Assembly (NCBI GenBank): GCA_904501735.1
Contig: CAJGBY010000001.1
Location: 62,001 to 126,000 of the forward strand
Origin: an uncultured Muribaculaceae bacterium
GTDB taxonomy: Bacteria; Bacteroidota; Bacteroidia; Bacteroidales; Muribaculaceae
Direction: 5' to 3'
Length of the DNA: 64,000 nt
Below, in pieces: positions 17,427 through 25,682 of this stretch; position 1 is the first letter of the stretch; every line of letters begins with the position of its first letter. A program made the translations under genes and the position numbers. Under the pieces are notes generated by a model. It made no database searches, was not told the DNA's origin, and was given only the letters and a program-made list of their open reading frames with translations.

Positions 17427-18209
17427 ATGAAAAAACAAGCATTTTTGTTATCGTTATTTGCTTTGATATTGATGGCATCATGTTCATCAAGCAAGGATTA
17501 TGTGTATTTGCAAGATATGTATGTGGGTGAGCGTTATCCTATTGAACAAAAGCATGAAGCTGTAGTACATTGTGATGACCGATTGAGTATTGTGGTATCT
17601 TGTAAGAGCCCAGAACTTGCTATTCCGTTTAATATCCAAGGTGGAAGCTATGAAGTGTCGGCCGATGGTAGAATCAATACAGCAGGTGTAACCAAAGAAA
17701 AGGGATATAGAGTGGATGCTGAAGGATTTATCGATTTCCCTATCTTAGGCAAGATTGAAGTAGCTGGCAAAAAGGTGAGTGAAGTAAAGAATATTATCCA
17801 AAATAAGATTATTTCAGGAAGCTATATTAAAGATCCTATAGTAGCAATTGAGTTTCTTAACTTCAAGTATACAGTACTTGGTGCAGCCGGTAGTGGTACA
17901 TATTCAGTGGATGGAGATCGCATCACATTGCTTGAAGCTATTGCAAAGGCAGGAGATTTGGCTGATAATGCAAAAATAGATCGCGTGCTTGTGATTAGAG
18001 AAGAATTGGGCGAAAGAAGAGTATATGAACATGATCTTCGCAATAAGTCAGTTTTTGAATCTCCAGCTTTCTATTTGCAACAAAATGATATCGTGTATGT
18101 AGAACCTAAATACAAGAAGAAGGATAAAGAAGACAAAACTTTGCAATACACTTCATTATTGTTGAGTATCGCAACAGCAGCATGTTCTATAATCTATTGT
18201 GTGAAATAA
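17427..18209 (+). CDS. wza: outer-membrane polysaccharide export lipoprotein (Wza/BexD family)
   Basis: 260 residues with a lipoprotein signal peptide; the lipobox LMASC places the lipidated Cys at about residue 19. A polysaccharide-export domain (VHCDDRLSIVVSC, then FIDFPILGKIEVAG) is followed by an SLBB-type region (FKYTVLGAAGSG to RITLLEAI), ending in a hydrophobic helix (SLLLSIATAACSII). It is shorter than E. coli Wza (about 360 residues), usual for Bacteroidales. It forms the outer-membrane exit channel partnered with the Wzc protein encoded next, 15 bases downstream. Confidence 0.88.
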   Translation: MKKQAFLLSLFALILMASCSSSKDYVYLQDMYVGERYPIEQKHEAVVHCDDRLSIVVSCKSPELAIPFNIQGGSYEVSADGRINTAGVTKEKGYRVDAEGFIDFPILGKIEVAGKKVSEVKNIIQNKIISGSYIKDPIVAIEFLNFKYTVLGAAGSGTYSVDGDRITLLEAIAKAGDLADNAKIDRVLVIREELGERRVYEHDLRNKSVFESPAFYLQQNDIVYVEPKYKKKDKEDKTLQYTSLLLSIATAACSIIYCVK

Positions 18210-18224
18210 AAATCTGAATAAGAT

Positions 18225-20594
18225 ATGAGCAATTTGAATGCAAAAAATGATTCAAGTATCAATGTATTAGACCTTTTTTACTATTTGCTTTCTAAGTGGA
18301 AATGGTTCTTATTGTCGCTAATAGTTTTTGGTGGGTTGGCGTATTTGAAATATGCTTACACACCATTCGTATATTTCCGTCAAGCTACGGTAATTATTAA
18401 GGACCCTTCAAATAAAACATCAACTGCAGGTCTTGATAGATATGACAATCTTATCAATAAGGTTAATGTTAGTAATGAAATCCTTCAATTCAAATCAAAG
18501 AAATTGATGGGAGAAGTTGTGGCACGCCTATCGGCTGATGTATCTTATCAACAGAAAAAAGGCTTCCGCAATCTTGAACTATACACTCAAGCTCCAGTTA
18601 AGGTGTCGTTTGTTGACGCATCACCAAATAGCTATATGTCGCTATATGTAACATTGAAAGATGCTAAGAGTGTAGAGTTGTCAAATATTGAAGGCGAAAA
18701 AGACGGAGCTAAGTATGTAGTAGCATTGAATGATACTGTGAAATTGGCAAGAGGACGAGTTGTTGTGTCTCCAACTAATTTCTATGGTGAAAGTTGGGCT
18801 GGTGTGGATATTCATGTTCAGAAACATTCACAATTGGCTATGGCAAACTATTTCCTTAGTACAATTGGAATCCGTCAAGCACAAGATGATGCTTCAATCT
18901 TGACATTCTCGATGAAGGATAGTTCACCAATAAGAGCAGAAGATGTGCTTAACACTTTGATTACTATTTACAACGAGAATACAATTCAAGATAAGAATCA
19001 AGTTGCAATTAATACTGCAAATTTCATTAATGAGCGTTTGATTATTATCGAAAATGAGCTTGGTGGCGTAGAAGGAGAAATTGAACGATTCAAGCAAGAC
19101 AACAGAATCTATGATATTGGTTCTGCCGCAGGTCAATATATGGGAGAATCTCAAAAATATGATGCTGAAGGCTTAGAATTGGAAACTCAATTGGAACTTG
19201 CTCGATATATTAAAGAGTATCTTGTAGATCCAAGTAAGGAAATTGACTTGATTCCAACTAACACAGGTATCAAAGATGCAGGTGTTGAGGCGCAAATTAA
19301 TCAATATAACACAATGAAGCTGCGTCGTGATAAGCTTATCGCTGATAGTAGTGAGAAGAATCCTATCGTTGAGGAATTAAATAATAGCCTTCGTGCTATG
19401 AAACAAACAATTATCCGTTCGGTGGATAATATGATTGTTTCGCTTGATGTTCGTCGTAGTGATGCTCAAAGCCGTGAGAATAGAGCTCATTCACGCATGA
19501 TGCAAATCCCAACAAAAGAACGCAAGATGTTGAGTATTGAGCGTCAACAAAAGATTAAGGAATCGTTGTATATGTTCCTTCTAAATCGTCGCGAAGAAAA
19601 TGCTCTTACTCAAGCAATGGCCGATAACAATGCACGAGTGATTGATGGTGCAAGTGGAAGCAATGCTCCAATTAGTCCTAATCGCAATCGCATTATCTTG
19701 TTGGGTATTCTATTAGGCTTGGCTTGTCCAACAGTGGTATTCTTGTTGATTCTATTCATGGATACACGCGTTCATAGCCGTAAAGATGTTAAGGATGTGA
19801 TAAGCGTGCCATATCTTGGAGAAGTGCCATTGGATAAGAAAATTATGAAGAGCGGTGATGAATCATTCATGACAAGTGAAGAAGACCAAAATCGTAGTGT
19901 GGCTGAAGCAATGCGTATTTTGCGAACAAATATGGCATTTATGAGCAAGAATGGTAAGCCAGTGCAGGTGATTACATTTACTTCATTTAATGAAGGTGCT
20001 GGTAAGACATTTACTGCTCGTAACTTGGCAATGAGTTATGTGTATGCTAAGAAGCGTGTTGTGATGCTAGACTTGGATATTCGTAAGGGAACATTGAGTC
20101 GTGGATTGTTGCCAAAGCACCATGTCGGAATAAGTAATTACTTGGCTGACCATGAAATTACTATTGATGAAATTATCAAGAAGAGCGAAGATGGCTCTAC
20201 TCCTGATATTATCGGCGCAGGTGCAATTGCACCAAACCCAGCCGAGTTGCTAATGGATGAGAGATTGGATAATCTTATTGCTGAGTTGAGAACTCGTTAT
20301 GATTATATCATTGTTGATAATGTGCCTGTGGGTATCATTGCCGATGCAACAATTGCAAATCGTATTGCCGATATAACATTATTCGTTGTACGCGCAGGAA
20401 AACTTGACCGACGTCAATTGCCAGATCTTGAAACATTATATCAAGAAAAGAAGTTAAATAATTTGGCACTTATTTTGAACGGTATTGATGTTAAGAGATG
20501 GGGCTACGGCTATGGCTACGGCTACGGCTATGGTTACGGACATTATGGTCGCTATGGTTATGGACAAGGCTATTATGGTAAAGCAAAAAAATAA
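18225..20594 (+). CDS. wzc: Wzc-type chain-length regulator/BY-kinase
   Basis: 789 residues. A Wzz domain begins after the first membrane helix (about residues 25-45), a long periplasmic coiled-coil region follows, and a second helix lies near residues 490-510. The cytoplasmic kinase has Walker A FNEGAGKT near residue 590, Walker A' VMLDLDIRKG and Walker B IIVDNVPVG. The C-terminal tail is a Gly-Tyr tract with about a dozen tyrosines, the expected autophosphorylation cluster. It controls polymer length and export together with Wza. No separate phosphatase (Wzb) gene is seen; the HAD protein at 524 is not a Wzb. Confidence 0.9.
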   Translation: MSNLNAKNDSSINVLDLFYYLLSKWKWFLLSLIVFGGLAYLKYAYTPFVYFRQATVIIKDPSNKTSTAGLDRYDNLINKVNVSNEILQFKSKKLMGEVVARLSADVSYQQKKGFRNLELYTQAPVKVSFVDASPNSYMSLYVTLKDAKSVELSNIEGEKDGAKYVVALNDTVKLARGRVVVSPTNFYGESWAGVDIHVQKHSQLAMANYFLSTIGIRQAQDDASILTFSMKDSSPIRAEDVLNTLITIYNENTIQDKNQVAINTANFINERLIIIENELGGVEGEIERFKQDNRIYDIGSAAGQYMGESQKYDAEGLELETQLELARYIKEYLVDPSKEIDLIPTNTGIKDAGVEAQINQYNTMKLRRDKLIADSSEKNPIVEELNNSLRAMKQTIIRSVDNMIVSLDVRRSDAQSRENRAHSRMMQIPTKERKMLSIERQQKIKESLYMFLLNRREENALTQAMADNNARVIDGASGSNAPISPNRNRIILLGILLGLACPTVVFLLILFMDTRVHSRKDVKDVISVPYLGEVPLDKKIMKSGDESFMTSEEDQNRSVAEAMRILRTNMAFMSKNGKPVQVITFTSFNEGAGKTFTARNLAMSYVYAKKRVVMLDLDIRKGTLSRGLLPKHHVGISNYLADHEITIDEIIKKSEDGSTPDIIGAGAIAPNPAELLMDERLDNLIAELRTRYDYIIVDNVPVGIIADATIANRIADITLFVVRAGKLDRRQLPDLETLYQEKKLNNLALILNGIDVKRWGYGYGYGYGYGYGHYGRYGYGQGYYGKAKK
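20502..20537 (+). repeat. six tandem hexamers encoding the Gly-Tyr tail of Wzc
   Basis: Six in-frame units of GGCTAC with third-position variants (GGCTAT, GGTTAC) encode (Gly-Tyr)6, followed by less regular Gly/Tyr codons to the stop. Unit slippage would add or remove phosphorylatable tyrosines without changing frame. Confidence 0.8.
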
Positions 20595-20637
20595 TACTTG
20601 ATAGAAATTAATTAACAAACTAAAAATAAATAAGCAA

Positions 20638-21846
20638 ATGAAAAAGTTATTTTTGACTGCTGTTTGCGCATTGGTATTGACTCCTGCATTTGCGCAAACT
20701 ACAACAGTAGAAGAAAAGGTTGAGTACAACTCAAACAAGCACAAAGTAGAAACTAATAGTTTCTGGGATAACTGGTTTATTAGTGCTGCAGGTGGTGGAC
20801 AAGTATATTTTGGTGACCACGATAAGCAATGTGATTTTGTAGATCGTATTGCTCCAGCAGTAGATATCGCTGTAGGTAAGTGGTTCTCTCCATCAATTGG
20901 AGTTCGCGTGATGTATAGCGGTCTTAGCCAAAAGGGTGCTACTCAAAATGGTGTTCACTCAACAGGTGAAGGCGTTTCTGGTAAAGAAGGTCACGGATAT
21001 TGGTTGACACATCAAAAATTTGACTTCTGCAATATCCATGTTGATGCTATGTTCAACCTATGCAACATTATTGCAGGTTACAAGCCAAATCGTGTGTGGA
21101 ATTGTAGCCCATATTTGGGTATAGGTTGGGCGCATGTGTTTGATAAAGATGGTGCAGCTGAAGCAAGTGCTAATATTGGTTTGTTGAACACATTCCGTCT
21201 AAGCGATCCTCTTGACCTAAACCTTGATATTCGTGGTATGTATGTAAATGACCGTTTCGATGGCGAAGGTGGTGGCCGTTTCGGTGAAGGTATGTGGGCT
21301 GTGACACTTGGTCTTACATATAAGTTCAAAGAACGCGGTTGGGATCGTAGTAAGTATGTTACTCGCAACATCGTAAGCTATGATAACAATGCTATCAATG
21401 AAATGCGTCGTCAATTGGAAACAATGTCGGCTGAAAACGAACGCTTGAAGAAAGCTATCGCTGAAGGTAATAAGAAGGAAGAACGCGTAATCGTGAAGAA
21501 AATGGCTGCTGCAGCTAACCTTGTTACATTCAAGATTGACAACACTGAACTTTCTAATGAAGCTCGTGCTAACTTGAGCTTGCTTGCTGAAATCATCAAG
21601 GAAAGTGATAATGATGTTGTATATGTGATTACTGGTTTTGCTGATAAGGGCACTGGTAACACAGAACGAAACGAATATTTGAGCCGCACTCGTGCAGAAA
21701 ATGTATACAAGTGCTTGGTTGACGAATTCGGTGTATCTGAAAAGCAATTGCGCATCGACTATAAGGGTGGTGTTGATAACATGTATTATGACGACCCTCG
21801 CTTGAGCCGTGCAGCTATCACACGCGCAGTAAGCGTTGTTGAATAA
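20638..21846 (+). CDS. OmpA-family outer-membrane protein
   Basis: 402 residues with a Sec signal peptide cut after about ALVLTPAFA. An N-terminal beta-barrel-like region (residues about 35-235, alternating aromatic/polar strands) is followed by a coiled-coil segment (NEMRRQLETMSAENERLKKA) and a C-terminal OmpA peptidoglycan-binding domain (residues about 290-402) with the FADKGTGN and LSRTRAENV motifs. It follows wzc by 43 bases on the same strand and ends at a terminator. It may be part of the export operon, perhaps stabilising the outer-membrane site, but a general envelope role is equally possible. Confidence 0.85.
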   Translation: MKKLFLTAVCALVLTPAFAQTTTVEEKVEYNSNKHKVETNSFWDNWFISAAGGGQVYFGDHDKQCDFVDRIAPAVDIAVGKWFSPSIGVRVMYSGLSQKGATQNGVHSTGEGVSGKEGHGYWLTHQKFDFCNIHVDAMFNLCNIIAGYKPNRVWNCSPYLGIGWAHVFDKDGAAEASANIGLLNTFRLSDPLDLNLDIRGMYVNDRFDGEGGGRFGEGMWAVTLGLTYKFKERGWDRSKYVTRNIVSYDNNAINEMRRQLETMSAENERLKKAIAEGNKKEERVIVKKMAAAANLVTFKIDNTELSNEARANLSLLAEIIKESDNDVVYVITGFADKGTGNTERNEYLSRTRAENVYKCLVDEFGVSEKQLRIDYKGGVDNMYYDDPRLSRAAITRAVSVVE

Positions 21847-21870
21847 TCACATAGATTAATTGAGATACAA

Positions 21871-21904
21871 AAAAAGTGCGGTAGGAATTTCTATCGCACT
21901 TTTT
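21871..21904. terminator. bidirectional terminator between convergent operons
   Basis: A 14-bp stem (21871-21884 with 21891-21904, one G-T pair) closes a GAATTT loop. Its arms begin with A5 and end with T5, so it can terminate both the OmpA gene (+) and the ABC transporter gene (-). Confidence 0.85.
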
Positions 21905-21924
21905 GTTTTGTAAAGTATGTGTGT

Positions 21925-23559
21925 TTATGCTGTTCCAAGTTTAATTGATGATGTGCAAAACTGAACTGTAGCTTCTTTGTGAGTAACCAAAATAACTGTT
22001 TTATTATTAGCTTGCTCAGCTAAACGACTTAATAGAAGTTGCTCAGTATCTTTGTCTAACGAAGAAGTAGGTTCGTCAAGTAGCATTATGCCACCTGGGC
22101 GTAATAGGCCTCGAGCTATAGCTATGCGCTGTGCTTGTCCTTCACTGAATCCAGCCCCAAGTTCGCCACATTGAGTGTCAAGTCCAAGAGGTAAATCGTA
22201 AACGAAATCAGCGACAGCAATGTGAAGAGCTTGTCGAAGTTCATCTTCGGTTGCATCAGGTTTGCCCAAGAGAAGATTGTCGCGTATTGAGCCGCTTAGT
22301 AATGTGTTACCTTGTGGAACATAAACAATGTTGCAACGAGTGAGTGGCGATGCAGAGACTTCGCATTCGTTGTTGTAGAATATAACCTTCCCATTGTCTG
22401 GAAGGAGTAGAGCCAACAAAAGTCGCATAAGAGTACTCTTGCCGACACCAGTTTCACCTATAATTGCTGTGAGACTTCCAGGTGTGAAGTCGTGTGAGAA
22501 ATTTTGAATAATATTTTGTTCGTTTTCGGTATATGAGAAACTTACATTCTTGATTCTTACTCCAGGTTTCCCGTCAAGTTTGATAGGAGTTCCTTGTTCT
22601 TCAATTTCTAACGAGGTGAGTTCATCCAATCGTTCGATAGCTATGTAACCTTGAATAAATGAAGGTATATAGTTGCCCAATTCCACTATTGGGCGTTGTA
22701 CTTGGTTGACGAGTTGAAGAAAGGCCGTAACTGTACCAAAAGATATGCTATCATTTATTAAACCCATTGCACCCCATAGGAACGCGGTAGTATATCCTGA
22801 TGCAAAACCCAATTGAACCATTGAACGCGAGAAAATAGAGAAATTAGTGCGTTGTTTGATTTGGTTGTATAGTCCATCTTGTAGAGAATCAAGATTTTCG
22901 GAAGCCTCGTTAGTGCGTTCAAGTGACGAAATAAGAGTGCGATGTTGGATATTTTCTTGCAAGAAAGATTGTAATCGGCTATCGGTGTTTCTAATATCTT
23001 TCGATAGCTTGCGCATCTTCTTGACATAGCTTTTGCTGATAAGTAGGGCAATAGGCATAATGAAGAATAGAACAGCAGCTAATCGTATGTCAAGATAGAG
23101 CAAAAACGCGAAAGCAGCTGTGAGTCGCACCAATGTGATAAGTACAGAAGGGATAATACGGCATAGAAGGTCGGCAATAGACGAAACATCGCGTTCAATG
23201 CGATTGAGAATATCACCAGTGTGAATACCTTCTCTACCCATCCAACGGCTTATCATAACATGGTTGAAAAGTCGTTGTCTAAGTTTGTTGTTAAGATCAA
23301 TAAATGACAGTTCCTCGATGCGTCGTATTGAAGCCGATAATAATAGCTGCATTATTACGCATGAGATAAGGAGTAGCGCATAGTTGGAGAATGAACCAAC
23401 TGCTTGTCCTGTTGCAATGTCGATAATATGTTTGGATACCCAAATAAATAGAAGGGATACACCAACATGTAAAATGCCGCAAGTGGCACGAAGTGCGATG
23501 CGTAGACGCATTCCGTTGGATATTTTCCACAACCATACAAGGTAATCTTTGATGCTCAT
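21925..23559 (-). CDS. ABC exporter, fused permease and ATPase
   Basis: 544 residues. An N-terminal transmembrane domain with about six helices (residues 1-300) is fused to an ATPase domain. That domain has Walker A GETGVGKST near residue 365, a Q-loop region VYVPQGN, an ABC signature GFSEGQAQR, Walker B IMLLDEPTS and the H-loop VTHKE. This half-transporter should dimerise in the inner membrane. No C39 peptidase domain is present. It is the second gene of an operon after a small S24/S26 peptidase (28-base gap), which favours peptide or small-molecule export, but lipid or drug export cannot be excluded. Confidence 0.87.
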   Translation of the reverse strand: MSIKDYLVWLWKISNGMRLRIALRATCGILHVGVSLLFIWVSKHIIDIATGQAVGSFSNYALLLISCVIMQLLLSASIRRIEELSFIDLNNKLRQRLFNHVMISRWMGREGIHTGDILNRIERDVSSIADLLCRIIPSVLITLVRLTAAFAFLLYLDIRLAAVLFFIMPIALLISKSYVKKMRKLSKDIRNTDSRLQSFLQENIQHRTLISSLERTNEASENLDSLQDGLYNQIKQRTNFSIFSRSMVQLGFASGYTTAFLWGAMGLINDSISFGTVTAFLQLVNQVQRPIVELGNYIPSFIQGYIAIERLDELTSLEIEEQGTPIKLDGKPGVRIKNVSFSYTENEQNIIQNFSHDFTPGSLTAIIGETGVGKSTLMRLLLALLLPDNGKVIFYNNECEVSASPLTRCNIVYVPQGNTLLSGSIRDNLLLGKPDATEDELRQALHIAVADFVYDLPLGLDTQCGELGAGFSEGQAQRIAIARGLLRPGGIMLLDEPTSSLDKDTEQLLLSRLAEQANNKTVILVTHKEATVQFCTSSIKLGTA

Positions 23560-23587
23560 ATTGATATGAATTTAAGTTGTTAGTTGA

Positions 23588-24046
23588 TTACTCTACTAAG
23601 CGATACAAAAATAGTAAATAGCGTCTTATGGGTAGAAGTTTTCGCCATAGATGTGATTTCTTTTGCTCCGTAGGTGATTCACAGTCAATAGTTTTTCCAT
23701 TTCTTATGATTTGAATTGCTTTGCCGAGAATGTCGTTGGCCGAGCAAGTTTCGGTTGTGTTGTAGTTGCCATCGCCCATTAGTGTAACATTGTCGTTGTT
23801 GATGTTAATGACTCGATGTAACACATATCTATTATTGTCGATAAAAGCAAGTACAATGTCACCTACTGATAGGGAAGTGTGTTTTTGCAGAACAACACTA
23901 TCTCGATTGCCTCGAATAAAAGGGCGCATACTATTACCCGATGCTAAAAAGGTAACCGTACGACCTTGCTCTAATAATCCCTTGATTTCAAGAAAAAAAG
24001 AGTTGTTAGGGAGTGCAATTTTTGAGTTGGAGTGCATACTCAGCAT
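23588..24046 (-). CDS. S24/S26-type serine peptidase with Ser-His dyad
   Basis: 152 residues from the ATG at 24046; ATG at 24037 is also possible. A TTG at 24070 is ruled out because it lies in the promoter box. The catalytic Ser is in ASGNSMRP (Ser39) and RYVLHRVI supplies His76 where bacterial signal peptidases have Lys, as in ER/SipW-type enzymes. DIVLAF and MGDGN are the other conserved boxes. No transmembrane helix is evident, unlike leader peptidase. It precedes the ABC exporter and may mature its substrate. It is not the housekeeping LepB. Confidence 0.75.
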   Translation of the reverse strand: MLSMHSNSKIALPNNSFFLEIKGLLEQGRTVTFLASGNSMRPFIRGNRDSVVLQKHTSLSVGDIVLAFIDNNRYVLHRVININNDNVTLMGDGNYNTTETCSANDILGKAIQIIRNGKTIDCESPTEQKKSHLWRKLLPIRRYLLFLYRLVE

Positions 24047-24067
24047 TATTCTATGGATTAACCATTG

Positions 24068-24075
24068 CAAAATTA
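24068..24075 (-). promoter_or_regulatory. -7 promoter box for the peptidase/exporter operon
   Basis: The minus strand reads TAATTTTG, matching TAnnTTTG, 22-29 bases upstream of the ATG at 24046. The upstream -33 region is AT-rich without an exact TTTG. It shows that the pair has its own promoter, separate from the capsule locus. Confidence 0.5.
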
Positions 24076-24202
24076 CGAATTTTAGTGGAACTTTATGATT
24101 ATTTGCGAGGTTCTTTATTAATATTTTGAATGTTTTAGGCGCTGATTAGTTAAACCATAGATGTATGTGTTCTTATTTTTTTATTTTTTGAAAGAAATAG
24201 TG

Positions 24203-24210
24203 TATTTTTG
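24203..24210 (+). promoter_or_regulatory. -7 promoter box for the DUF5106 gene
   Basis: TATTTTTG lies 26 bases upstream of the ATG at 24236. Its position inside a longer in-frame extension to 24161 argues that the true start is 24236. Confidence 0.5.
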
Positions 24211-24235
24211 TGTTATAAAGTTAAATAGCTCTCAA

Positions 24236-25117
24236 ATGAAACATCTAAAATTGATATTGCTAAGTGTGCTTATATTGTGCACTAATCTATATTTCAATGC
24301 TCAAGATAGTGGTAGGTATGTGCAACCGAACTTGGAAAATATGAGCGAAATAACCATCGAAAAGGCCGATAATCTTGTTCTGCACTATTGGGATTATTTT
24401 GATTTTAATGATAGTGGCTTGATAGTGAAAGCCGATGTTACGGAACAAGGATTTGTCAATTTTTTGAGTCTATTGCCTTATGTGAGTAAGAAAAGTGAGG
24501 CGTTTGCAAAACTATATGCTAAGGCAGGGCAAAATGCGGATATGCTTTCGCATTTTATTGACATGACAACAAAGTATTTGTATGAAATGGATTCTCCTCT
24601 ATGTGATGAGGAACTCTATATTGTGGCATTAAATCAATTGTTGGCTTGCGATAAGGTGTCGTTTGATGACAAAGAGCGCGTGGGTTATTATCTCGCTAAA
24701 GTTATGAAGAATAGAGTGGGGCATAAGGCAACAAATTTTGGATTTATTCAGAAACAATGCAAACGAAGAAGTCTGTATGGTGTTAAAGCGGACTATATTT
24801 TGCTATATTTTAATGACCCTACTTGTGATGAATGTCATAAATTGAAAACGGAGTTAATTTTATCACCTATAATCAGTAAAAAGGTGGAAGAAGGCAAATT
24901 AAAGGTGCTTTCGGTGTGTGTAGAGGGAAATAAAGATGAGTGGAAAACACAATCTTTGCCGCACCAATGGATTGATGCATGTGATGAGCGTATGTTAATA
25001 ACTGATCGTGAGCTATATGACCTTCCAAGTTTGCCAGTATTGTACTTGCTTGACCGAAGTTATCGTGTGGTGCAGAAAAACACAAATGTGGAGAAACTTG
25101 AGATTTTTTTCGAGTAA
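24236..25117 (+). CDS. DUF5106 protein with thioredoxin-like C-terminal domain
   Basis: 293 residues from the ATG at 24236, which gives a clean Sec signal peptide (LKLILLSVLILCTNLYFNA). The middle region (HYWDYFDFND, FLSLLPYV) matches the Bacteroidales DUF5106 domain. The C-terminal half is thioredoxin-like, with a CDEC redox motif (FNDPTCDECHKLK) and a cis-Pro-like LPSLPVLYLLD strand. A periplasmic or surface disulfide/redox role is likely; the client is unknown. It is divergent from the S24/S26 peptidase and upstream of the rnf operon. Confidence 0.78.
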   Translation: MKHLKLILLSVLILCTNLYFNAQDSGRYVQPNLENMSEITIEKADNLVLHYWDYFDFNDSGLIVKADVTEQGFVNFLSLLPYVSKKSEAFAKLYAKAGQNADMLSHFIDMTTKYLYEMDSPLCDEELYIVALNQLLACDKVSFDDKERVGYYLAKVMKNRVGHKATNFGFIQKQCKRRSLYGVKADYILLYFNDPTCDECHKLKTELILSPIISKKVEEGKLKVLSVCVEGNKDEWKTQSLPHQWIDACDERMLITDRELYDLPSLPVLYLLDRSYRVVQKNTNVEKLEIFFE

Positions 25118-25227
25118 GAGAAAAATAATACTCAATTAAGGATTGTTTGGGAAAAATAGGATAAAAAAAAGAGAAATAGAATAAAAAAATAATTACGGAA
25201 AAATTTCTTTAATTAAGTATTTAGAGA

Positions 25228-25235
25228 TATCTTTG
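25228..25235 (+). promoter_or_regulatory. -7 promoter box of the rnf operon
   Basis: TATCTTTG matches TAnnTTTG and ends 21 bases before the GTG start at 25257. The upstream region is T-rich (TTTCTTT near 25204-25210), a degenerate -33. Downstream genes through 30716 have no gap larger than 20 bases, so this promoter probably serves the whole operon. Confidence 0.6.
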
Positions 25236-25256
25236 TACTCCCAAATTGGATAAGTA

Positions 25257-25676
25257 GTGAATACTGGAACAAAGAAGCATATAGCAGTTGTAACTCAAAT
25301 AGAGGGAAATGGCTCTGTGCGAGTTAAAATATCTCGAAATCAATGTGATGGTTGTAAATTAGGCGATATTTGCAGCGTGTCGAGTGATGATGAGCTTGAA
25401 CTTGTGTGTGGAAATGTGGCTGAGGAAAATATCCACATTGGAGATAGGGTAATAATAGAGGAACAACAAAGTATGGAATGGATAGCAATATTCTATTGCT
25501 TGTTTTTGCCTTGCATGTTATTCTTGTTGACCGTGGTGGGATTGACGGTGTCGGTATCGGTACTTTGTGGGTGTATTTCGGGAGTTGTTGCTCTTGCTGT
25601 GTATTATGGCTTATTTTATGCAGTGAGAAATAAACTGAAATTCAATAAGATAAATTTTGAAATAAAGAAGTTATAA
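25257..25676 (+). CDS. RseC/MucC-like Rnf-associated membrane protein
   Basis: 139 residues from a GTG start. The N-terminal half has a Cys cluster (CDGCKLGDIC, plus flanking residues) typical of the RseC/MucC family and a small beta-rich region. Two adjacent membrane helices follow (about residues 78-122). Members regularly precede rnfB in Bacteroidetes and clostridia and may help assemble or regulate Rnf; in E. coli RseC contributes to SoxR reduction. It lies six bases upstream of rnfB. Confidence 0.8.
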   Translation: MNTGTKKHIAVVTQIEGNGSVRVKISRNQCDGCKLGDICSVSSDDELELVCGNVAEENIHIGDRVIIEEQQSMEWIAIFYCLFLPCMLFLLTVVGLTVSVSVLCGCISGVVALAVYYGLFYAVRNKLKFNKINFEIKKL

Positions 25677-25682
25677 AGAAAT

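Noticed and set aside
20502..20537. A CRISPR-like or intergenic tandem repeat
   Set aside because: The repeat is coding and in frame with Wzc, has no spacers and encodes the expected Tyr-rich tail.
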